Assembly (NCBI GenBank): GCA_039920645.1
Contig: JBDSDI010000285.1
Span: 1-11,488, forward strand
DNA: 11,488 bases
Origin: CAMCVE01 sp039920645
GTDB taxonomy: Bacteria; Bdellovibrionota; UBA2428
Reading direction: 5' to 3'
Below the pieces are notes generated by a model. It was given only the letters and a program-made list of their open reading frames with translations, had not been told where the DNA came from and did no database searches. The translations under genes were made by a program, and so were the position numbers. This document shows positions 6,363 through 11,488 of this stretch, piece after piece (the stretch's first letter is position 1; every line of letters starts with the position of its first letter).

Positions 6363-6375
6363 CGAGCTAAGCTCG
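6363..6375. repeat. Short palindrome directly before the msrC start
   Basis: CGAGCT-A-AGCTCG ends 4 nt before the ATG at 6380, where a ribosome site would normally be; none is recognisable. In RNA, CGAG and CTCG could pair across a 5-nt loop. It may be chance. Confidence 0.35.
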
Positions 6376-6379
6376 GTTC

Positions 6380-6862
6380 ATGTCTGGCTCTATTGCAATA
6401 TCTAAAAACCTCACAAAAGCAGCTATTTATGCGGAGCTTCATCCTCAACTCGCCGCGATTCTCGAGGGCGAGACCGACCCGATCGCCTGCCTCGGCAATT
6501 TTTCGGCGGCCCTGAAAGAGGTCTTTGGCTTTCTTTGGATCGGCTTCTATCTGGTGCGCGGCGAGGAGCTGGTTTTAGGACCGTTTCAAGGCCCCGTAGC
6601 GTGCACGCGCATCGCCCGCAGGCGCGGCGTCTGCGGTACCGCGTGGGACGAAGCGCGCACGCTCGTGGTCGATGACGTTGATGCATTTCCGGGACATATC
6701 GCGTGCTCTTCGATCTCGCGCTCCGAGATCGTAGTGCCACTGAAGACTATCCACGGGCAGGTTTGGGGCGTTCTCGATATCGATAGCGAAAAACTTGCGA
6801 GCTTCGATACGGTCGATCAGACGGCGCTCGAAGAACTTATTCGGCTACTGCCGCATATTTAA
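6380..6862 (+). CDS. msrC: Free methionine-(R)-sulfoxide reductase (GAF-domain fRMsr)
   Basis: This is a 160-residue single GAF domain of the fRMsr/YebR family, which reduces free L-methionine-(R)-sulfoxide to methionine using thioredoxin in the cytoplasm and so protects against oxidation. The family block is easily read: GPFQGPVACTRI (68-78), RRGVCGTAW (81-89), FPGHIACSS (103-111), SEIVVP (115-120) and GVLDIDS (130-136). The three redox cysteines are Cys75, Cys85 and Cys109, with the family spacing of 10 and 24; Cys109 is the expected catalytic one. Glu116, Asp133 and Asp135 are likely substrate contacts. The gene is monocistronic by position: divergent from recA, and ending 4 nt from the convergent PAP2 gene. 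There is no clear ribosome site at the ATG. Confidence 0.93.
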   Translation: MSGSIAISKNLTKAAIYAELHPQLAAILEGETDPIACLGNFSAALKEVFGFLWIGFYLVRGEELVLGPFQGPVACTRIARRRGVCGTAWDEARTLVVDDVDAFPGHIACSSISRSEIVVPLKTIHGQVWGVLDIDSEKLASFDTVDQTALEELIRLLPHI

Positions 6863-6866
6863 ATTT

Positions 6867-7508
6867 TTAAATCGAGCGATGCGTGGCGATTTCTTCGCCG
6901 TGACCTTTGGAATCCCAGAGGCCGGAGAAGAGCGAAACCCACGCGGTGCCCAGTAGGAATCCGCCGAGCATGTCGGTCGGATAGTTCCGTTGCAGGAGGA
7001 GTTCGGCCGACGCGAGCACCAGCAAGAGCGCGAGTCCGAGACCGATCCAAAGCGACTTCTTTTTCTGGATGAGCTGCGGCGGAAGCGAGGCGAGTGCACC
7101 GAGGTAAAGCGCCGTGGCGCGAAGCATGTGCGCGCTTGGGAAAGAATAGCCGGGGTAGAGCGACTCTCCGCTGGGAGTCGGGCGCATTCTCAGGAAGACG
7201 TACTTCTCGAGTTTGCTGAGGATGATGAGCGTGACCGCGAGCATAAGGAAGCGGGCGACGCTCTCGGCTTTTCCGATGCGCGCGCAGAGGGCGAGGACGA
7301 CGACGGCCAGGACGATCGACGGATAGGTGTTGAAGGGGAACACGATGACGTTCGCGACCGAAAGCAGACCTTCGCTGCGGAACGTGGACAGCGTTTCGAG
7401 CAGCGACTGATCGCGCAGGAGCAGGGCATGCGTCTGCGTGAGCCAGGCGATGGAGACGAAGCCGACGAAGAGAAGAATGGCGAGGACGATGCGTTTCATC
7501 TTCTTCAC
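6867..7508 (-). CDS. PAP2-fold membrane protein lacking catalytic motif 3
   Basis: This is a 213-residue inner-membrane protein of the PAP2 (phosphatidic acid phosphatase type 2) superfamily with about six hydrophobic segments. Motif 1 K-x6-RP is present (Lys102 to Arg109-Pro110), and motif 2 is PSAH (124-127). Motif 3, normally SR-x5-H-x3-D, reads AE-LLLQR-N-YPT-D (168-179): Ser is Ala, the phosphate-binding Arg is Glu, and the nucleophilic His is Asn175; Asp179 is kept. Family members dephosphorylate lipid phosphates such as undecaprenyl or phosphatidyl phosphates. By these changes this copy is probably inactive or has a different activity. The start is a GTG at 7508 with GGAG 4 nt upstream, or an ATG at 7499. 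Its 5' end is divergent from the next gene and its 3' end abuts msrC. Confidence 0.85.
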   Translation of the reverse strand: MKKMKRIVLAILLFVGFVSIAWLTQTHALLLRDQSLLETLSTFRSEGLLSVANVIVFPFNTYPSIVLAVVVLALCARIGKAESVARFLMLAVTLIILSKLEKYVFLRMRPTPSGESLYPGYSFPSAHMLRATALYLGALASLPPQLIQKKKSLWIGLGLALLLVLASAELLLQRNYPTDMLGGFLLGTAWVSLFSGLWDSKGHGEEIATHRSI

Positions 7509-7587
7509 TTTACTCCTCTCCGCGCGGGCTGCAATCCTGCAGAGTCAGGTGGACGCAGGACCGCGCTTCACGCTAAAAACCGAGCCC

Positions 7588-7986
7588 ATGACCAAGAAGG
7601 CCATTCCGTTCGAATTCGTGCTCGAGACTCTTTTCGAAAAGCATCCCATTACCAAACCCATGTTTGGCGCTTACGGCGTCTACCTCGAGGGAGGGACAAA
7701 GATCGTGTTCATCCTGCGCGATCGGGATTCGTACACAGACGACAATGGGGTCTGGATCGCGACCAAGGCCGAGCATCACGCCAGCCTCAAGAAGGAGCTC
7801 CCTTCGATGCGTGCGATTACGATTTTCGGCGACGGCCCGACCAACTGGCGCTGCTTGCCTGCGTCGGCTCCCGATTTTGAAAAGTGCGTCGGGCGCGCCT
7901 GCGAGATGGTCCTGTGTAACGACGAGCGCATCGGTAGCTATCCGAAGCCCAAGAAGATCGTAAAAAAGAAAAAACCTACAAAGTAG
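7588..7986 (+). CDS. Uncharacterised small protein, TfoX-N-like
   Basis: This is a 132-residue soluble protein. The motif KPMFGAYGVYLEGGTKIVFI (23-42) resembles the MFGGYG-iy-dG signature of TfoX N-terminal-like proteins. It continues with DDNGVWIAT, then EHHASL, a central FGDGPTNWRCLPA and a final DFEKCVGRACEMVL. The tail (117-132) is almost all Lys and Pro (KPKKIVKKKKPTK), possibly for nucleic-acid contact. I do not know its function; it lacks the C-terminal half of real TfoX/Sxy competence regulators. I chose the ATG at 7588, where the conserved part begins. Open sequence continues upstream to 7438 but overlaps the start of the divergent PAP2 gene, and no ribosome site there is strong. The 3' end overlaps the facing NPD gene by 11 nt. 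Confidence 0.7.
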   Translation: MTKKAIPFEFVLETLFEKHPITKPMFGAYGVYLEGGTKIVFILRDRDSYTDDNGVWIATKAEHHASLKKELPSMRAITIFGDGPTNWRCLPASAPDFEKCVGRACEMVLCNDERIGSYPKPKKIVKKKKPTK

Positions 7987-9451
7987 CGGGCGCGCTAACG
8001 ATGCGTTCTTTGGGCAGCTGCAAGAGGTGTTCGATCACGTCGCGGGCGGAGTAGGAAGTTTTGCCTCCGCAGAGGAAGCGGCGAAGCATGATGAGATCAT
8101 CGCCTGCGGTTACGAGTGCGAGCTCGTTGTAGCCATTCTTCTGCGACTGACCCATATCGATGTTAGTCATCAGCGCGTTGCAGAGACACTTGCGACCCAC
8201 GGTCTCTTCGAGCTTGCCGCCTTTTTTGAGATAGTCGGCAATGGGCTCCGAAGGACACCGATGGACGAAGTCGCCCGAGGGGCCGACGGCGAGCGTACGA
8301 AGGTATCCGAGATCGCAGATGCGAGGACGCGCTTTGTAGACGTCTTCGTCGGAGAGTGAACCGGTCATGGGTGCGACCTTGAAGGGGAAATCGGTGGGCG
8401 AAGCGAGCGGGTCGGTGAAGACGCGGTCGGGAGAATTCGAATCGGGCAGACCCCATTTGCGAATCGCGGCGCGCTTGATGGACTCGGACATGCCGGACTC
8501 TTCACAGAAAGCGAAGGCCGTGCCGACTTGAATGCCAGCGGCACCGGCATCGCGGGCTTCACGCAGCTTCTCGGGCGTCGCGAAGGAGCCTGCCATCCAG
8601 AAGGGAAGGCCGAGGTCTTTGATGGCGACGAGATCGGGAACGTCCTTGATGCCGTAGAGGGGTTCGCCGCTCTCGGTCAATTTCATGGGACCGCGCGGAG
8701 GTGCATTGTGTCCGCCTGCCAGCGGGCCTTCGACGATGAAGCCGTCGACTTTGCCCGTCGATTTTTTCATGAGGTGCGTGGCAAGGGTCGCCGAGGAAAC
8801 AATCGCGAGGAAGAGGGGGCGTTTGAGGGGAGCCTTGACGAGATCGGGAAGCACGAGGGCGGGGTCGAAAGAACTCGTAATGTCCTGATGAACGGTTGTG
8901 GTCGCGCCGACCGCATGAACTTTTATCGACGCGGCTTTTTGCTCGGAGAAGAGATCCAGCACTCCGGGGATTTCACGCGGAATGCCCGCGCCCATGAGCA
9001 CGTAGTCCACACTCGCGAGCATCGCGCCGTAGATGGCGGGAAGATTCGCGAGCTGCAGTTTTTCGAGGAGGTTGATGCCGACGGGATTGTCGTGACCTTC
9101 TTTGGCGAGCCAACATTCGACGAAGGCACCGGCGACGCTCAGCTGTTGAAAGCGAAGGCTCGAGCTGAGGTTCGAAAGCGGGCTAAGTTTGTAGGCTTGG
9201 CCCGGAGCGCGGCCGCCTTCCTTGAAGTAGAGGTCGATAATCTCTTGAGCGACCTTCTGATCGGGGAAATGCGAGAGCGCGCGACGGGAGTCGCCGTTCG
9301 GATCGCCGTCTTGCAAACGGCGCAGCAAAAGTGTGTTGACCGCCGTCCCGGAGACGACGCCCAAGTGACCGAGGCAAGAAACGGTTCGCGCGAGTCTCCA
9401 ATCGGAGACGCCGGCCCCCATGCCGCCCTGAATAATGACCGGTGCTTTCAC
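7976..9451 (-). CDS. Nitronate monooxygenase (NPD)-like flavoprotein with cysteine-bearing C-terminal module
   Basis: This is a 491-residue FMN-dependent TIM-barrel protein of the 2-nitropropane dioxygenase/nitronate monooxygenase superfamily, which also contains the PfaD/FabK enoyl reductases. Seen: the N-terminal IIQGGMGAGVS (6-16), the signature GGHNAPPRG (246-254) with the candidate catalytic His248, and the FMN phosphate site WMAGSFATPEKL to GAAGIQVGTAF (285-313). Typical members have about 320-380 residues. Here about 110 more follow, with Cys379, Cys399, Cys422, Cys424 and Cys461 (ICDLGYL, HRCPSEP, GRKCLCNALM), suggestive of a metal or Fe-S site, though this is not proven. The substrate is unknown. 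The start is a GTG at 9451, giving the family-typical N-terminus, with only a weak ribosome site. Lipid or polyketide enoyl reduction is an alternative, but no PKS or fatty-acid genes are near. Confidence 0.85.
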   Translation of the reverse strand: MKAPVIIQGGMGAGVSDWRLARTVSCLGHLGVVSGTAVNTLLLRRLQDGDPNGDSRRALSHFPDQKVAQEIIDLYFKEGGRAPGQAYKLSPLSNLSSSLRFQQLSVAGAFVECWLAKEGHDNPVGINLLEKLQLANLPAIYGAMLASVDYVLMGAGIPREIPGVLDLFSEQKAASIKVHAVGATTTVHQDITSSFDPALVLPDLVKAPLKRPLFLAIVSSATLATHLMKKSTGKVDGFIVEGPLAGGHNAPPRGPMKLTESGEPLYGIKDVPDLVAIKDLGLPFWMAGSFATPEKLREARDAGAAGIQVGTAFAFCEESGMSESIKRAAIRKWGLPDSNSPDRVFTDPLASPTDFPFKVAPMTGSLSDEDVYKARPRICDLGYLRTLAVGPSGDFVHRCPSEPIADYLKKGGKLEETVGRKCLCNALMTNIDMGQSQKNGYNELALVTAGDDLIMLRRFLCGGKTSYSARDVIEHLLQLPKERIVSAPATL

Positions 9452-9532
9452 TGAAACTACGTTAGCCCACCCCAGGCTCTCCAGTACAGAAAAGGTGTAA
9501 GAGTTGTGTGAGTTTGCTAAAGGCTAGGGCCT

Positions 9533-10126
9533 ATGAGCCCAACAGAACTTGTCGCAGGTCTGACGTTTATCGAAGAAATTGATCGTCTTAAGGGCATCAT
9601 CCGCCAGACCTTCCTCCACGACGCTTCACGACAAGAGAATACGGCCGAGCACTCCTGGCATTTGGCCATGGCGACCTTGGTTATGGCTCCGTTATCCGAC
9701 GAGCCGATCGACACCGCGCGCGCCATGAAAATGGCCCTTTTGCACGACGTGGTTGAGATCGATGCGGGCGACACGTTTATCTACGACGTCGTGGGAACGC
9801 TCGACAAAGAAGCGCGCGAAAAGAAGGCGGCCGATCGGCTCTTTGGACTGCTGCCGTCGCCGTTGAATACCGAGCTGCGCGGTATCTGGGACGACTTTGA
9901 AAAACAATCCTGCCCCGAATCCCGTTTCGTGACAGCGCTCGACCGTATGCTACCGATCCTCGCAAACTCGCGCTCCGGCGGCGGTTCCTGGAAAAAGCAC
10001 GGCATCCTGAAATCGCAGGCCGTGGAGAAAAATAATAAGATCGCCAAAGGTTCCAAGAAACTGTGGGCGTTCTCTTCGGGTCTGATCGAAGACGCCGTTC
10101 GTAAGGGTTACCTCGTCGATCGCTGA
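9533..10126 (+). CDS. HD-domain phosphohydrolase, YfbR/HDDC2-like 5'-nucleotidase
   Basis: This is a 197-residue protein of the small HD hydrolase group typified by E. coli YfbR (5'-deoxynucleotidase) and eukaryotic HDDC2. The metal ligands are visible: ENTAEHSWHLAM (35-46, His40), ALLHDVVEIDAGD (68-80, His71-Asp72), and ALDRMLPIL (135-143, Asp137). Glu75 and Asp77 in the HDVVEID segment fit the catalytic Glu of the family. The likely role is cytoplasmic hydrolysis of (deoxy)nucleoside 5'-monophosphates in pool balance; the substrate is inferred. AGGG lies 3 nt before the ATG, with AAAGG further up. The first residue is 81 bp from the divergent NPD gene, a gap in which I see no convincing promoter. 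The 3' end overlaps the facing protease gene by 19 nt. Confidence 0.88.
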   Translation: MSPTELVAGLTFIEEIDRLKGIIRQTFLHDASRQENTAEHSWHLAMATLVMAPLSDEPIDTARAMKMALLHDVVEIDAGDTFIYDVVGTLDKEAREKKAADRLFGLLPSPLNTELRGIWDDFEKQSCPESRFVTALDRMLPILANSRSGGGSWKKHGILKSQAVEKNNKIAKGSKKLWAFSSGLIEDAVRKGYLVDR

Positions 10127-10836
10127 GATTCTTTTTTGGCTTCGGAGTCGACGAATTTCCAAAAGGTGCCGTTGAGGTCTTCGATTCCGCAGTAGGTCGG
10201 CAGGTAGTCGGCGAGTTTACTCTTCAGTGAGAGATTCAAGAGCTCTTTGAAGTCCGGACATTTCTTCTGCAGCATCTTTACCACGGCGAGCGAAGCGCGG
10301 TAGTGCAGGTCCGCGCGGTTTTTGTTCTGCTTGTCGTAGGGATGCTGGAGTGTGGTCACGTCCACGCGCTCTTTTTGGCTCGCGAGCCAAACGTAGTTCA
10401 CTTTGACGATGCCGCCGACGCTGTTGCAGAGGCCTTCCGTGAGCCAAGGCGGAATCGCATCTTTGTATTTCTGGAAGAGAATCACGTGACTCAGTTCGTG
10501 CGCGAAGACGCCCTCGAAAGTTTCTTTGGTGACGAGCGGGCCGAGATGGATCGTGAGATCGTTGCGCTTGGTGAAGGCGAGAATATCGGAAGCAGCGCGA
10601 CCATTGAACTTCGCGATGAACTGCGCCTGATCGGAATAGAAGGTGGCCTTCGTACGGTGGATGCTCCACTCGAGATACATTTCGACGCGGTCGACGATGT
10701 CCTGGATTTTTGAATCCGTGAGCCAGCTCGGAGCGTTCTCGATCACGACCGAGTTGGTGGTGATGGTCGTGGCGTGCGCGGCCGTCGAAAGAACGGTCAG
10801 AATGAGGGCGATGGACAAGCGTATTTTGTAAATCAT
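10108..10836 (-). CDS. Secreted zinc metalloprotease, gluzincin of the peptidase MA type
   Basis: This is a 242-residue protein with a Sec signal peptide (MIYKIRLSIALILTVLSTAAHA, cleavage near residue 22), so it is likely periplasmic or secreted. The zinc motif is HELSH (113-117), and the third ligand is Glu134 in PPWLTEGL (129-136), 16 residues behind, the HExxH...E layout of gluzincin peptidase-MA proteins. The C-terminal part has an SLAVVKMLQKKC helix seen in the family, and Cys pairs suit an oxidising compartment. The catalytic machinery looks complete; the substrate is unknown. The ATG at 10836 begins a perfect signal peptide but lacks a clear ribosome site. It is preceded, same strand, by a metzincin protease gene 87 bp away, so the two may be expressed together. 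Confidence 0.85.
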   Translation of the reverse strand: MIYKIRLSIALILTVLSTAAHATTITTNSVVIENAPSWLTDSKIQDIVDRVEMYLEWSIHRTKATFYSDQAQFIAKFNGRAASDILAFTKRNDLTIHLGPLVTKETFEGVFAHELSHVILFQKYKDAIPPWLTEGLCNSVGGIVKVNYVWLASQKERVDVTTLQHPYDKQNKNRADLHYRASLAVVKMLQKKCPDFKELLNLSLKSKLADYLPTYCGIEDLNGTFWKFVDSEAKKESQRSTR

Positions 10837-10923
10837 GAGCTGACGTGAGAATCGAAGGTTCCGAGCCAGCAGTCAATCACGGGCAATGCCAAATTTCCTG
10901 CAAGGACTAACGTGTGATTCACC

Positions 10924-11488
10924 CTAAGAACGGGGAAGCCGACTCGGATACACGATCGCGGAGCCCTTGCGATCGAAATCCGTGAGCACGAGATTACGAA
11001 TATCATTCTCACCGCCGCACTGAGGGTAGTGCATGACCGATTTTCGGTCGTAGCTCGTCAGCGGCTTGAAGGACGCGTCTTCGGGACAGGACATGTCCGA
11101 GTCCGCACTAATGTGCTCGTGCCGGAATCCGAGCACGTGCCCAAGTTCGTGGCGCACGATACCCGCGAGCCCGACGTCATCGAAATCAAACGACGATTGA
11201 TCCACGATCAGGTGACGCTCGTTGCGCGGGTAGCTGGGGAAAAACGCGGCCGCGAGGAAGGCTTCGTTAATGCTCGGTTCGATATTAAAGAGGACGCGCG
11301 GATTGGCGCTGTCGCAGTGGTCATCCTCTTCCGCGAGATGCACGAAGGTCACGCCGGCGGCCGACTCCCAGTCCCTCATCGCGTGATCGAGCGCTTGCAG
11401 GATGCGAGGTTTGAAGGCGTCGAAATCGTTCGAGACGCAGTAGCTGAGATGATTTCTCATCTCGGGCGACCAGATGTCGATGACGTTG
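10924..11488 (-). CDS. Astacin/metzincin-type zinc metalloprotease (5' end beyond window)
   Basis: The C-terminal 187 residues are visible, and the frame stays open to the right edge, so the start and any signal peptide are outside. Counting from the Met at 11460, the zinc motif is HELGHVLGFRHEH (104-116; ligands His104, His108, His114, catalytic Glu105). The Met-turn is SVMHYP (141-146), whose Tyr is the additional zinc ligand in astacins. The last part TDFDRKGSAIVYP is the usual astacin/matrixin tail. Cys49 and other cysteines suggest disulfides. The protein is therefore probably an exported endopeptidase. It resembles M12A (astacin) more than M10 (matrixin) because of the HEH and SVMHY blocks. 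It is followed by the gluzincin gene. Confidence 0.88.
   Translation of the reverse strand, partial: NVIDIWSPEMRNHLSYCVSNDFDAFKPRILQALDHAMRDWESAAGVTFVHLAEEDDHCDSANPRVLFNIEPSINEAFLAAAFFPSYPRNERHLIVDQSSFDFDDVGLAGIVRHELGHVLGFRHEHISADSDMSCPEDASFKPLTSYDRKSVMHYPQCGGENDIRNLVLTDFDRKGSAIVYPSRLPRS

Larger units (their letters stand above)
6134..6379. promoter_or_regulatory. Divergent regulatory region between recA and the methionine sulfoxide reductase
   Basis: This is the largest non-coding stretch, 246 bp, and should hold promoters in both directions. For recA there is a strong ribosome site (6142-6148) and a perfect palindrome (6182-6198). A TGGACA overlapping the palindrome resembles a -35 box, but no good -10 follows. 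For the plus-strand gene, TACAAT at 6309-6314 is a good -10-like hexamer without a convincing -35. No E. coli-type LexA box (CTGT-N8-ACAG) and no TTAC-N3-GTAA site are seen. Confidence 0.5.

Noticed and set aside
6134..6379. SOS (LexA) box before recA
   Set aside because: Neither CTGT-N8-ACAG nor TTAC-N3-GTAA is present.
7438..7587. Upstream start of the TfoX-like gene, which would give a signal-peptide-like stretch from the ATG at 7489
   Set aside because: It overlaps the divergent PAP2 start on the other strand, and the conserved part of the protein begins at 7588. Not fully excluded.
8528..9454. Plus-strand open frame opposite the NPD-like gene
   Set aside because: Same reason: no domain, and the minus strand reads as a full NPD protein.
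1..11488. Mobile element, CRISPR array, tRNA/rRNA or toxin-antitoxin pair
   Set aside because: I saw no transposase or integrase, no regular direct repeats, no clover-leaf RNA gene and no paired small toxin-like genes.

Overview
This 11.5-kb window is dense chromosomal DNA (almost all coding, visibly GC-rich) with no insertion sequence, integrase, tRNA, rRNA or CRISPR. A housekeeping recA, a scpA-scpB cluster, several lipoproteins and Sec-type secreted zinc proteases indicate a diderm (Gram-negative) bacterium. The gene content and RecA/NPD-like sequence flavour suggest a Bdellovibrionota-like or other former delta-proteobacterial lineage. That placement is an inference from family content; no ribosomal marker is present.

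Region 1 (1-3684, minus strand) is one compact cluster. It is transcribed from a site-2 protease of the M50 family through scpA and scpB (the condensin kleisin and its winged-helix partner) to an RsuA/RluB-type pseudouridine synthase and the outer-membrane assembly lipoprotein bamD, which runs off the left edge. In many bacteria the order is M50 protease, trpS, scpA, scpB, rluB; here trpS is absent.

Region 2 (3747-4843, minus) is a three-gene set of small lipoproteins. All share a C-terminal pattern of two cysteines, the first in Cys-Pro-x-Gly. They look like diverged tandem paralogues with a layout reminiscent of phage-lambda Bor/Iss lipoproteins. Their function is unknown.

Region 3 (4921-6379) holds recA, with two perfect hairpins behind it, the second a textbook intrinsic terminator. 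In front of it is a 246-bp divergent intergenic region carrying a perfect GTCCAAA-N3-TTTGGAC palindrome.

Region 4 (6380-10836) is a run of single genes in alternating orientation, with three tail-to-tail pairs that abut or overlap: a free methionine-(R)-sulfoxide reductase against a PAP2-fold membrane protein whose third catalytic motif is lost; a TfoX-N-like small protein against a large nitronate-monooxygenase-like flavoprotein with a cysteine-bearing C-terminal module; and an HD-domain phosphohydrolase against a secreted gluzincin protease.

Region 5 (10924-11488) is the 3' part of an astacin-like metzincin protease whose start lies beyond the right edge. I see no evidence for a defence island or a mobile system. 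The items most worth a second look are the lipoprotein trio, the motif-3-deficient PAP2 protein, the NPD C-terminal module, the recA upstream palindrome and the altered catalytic loop of the pseudouridine synthase.
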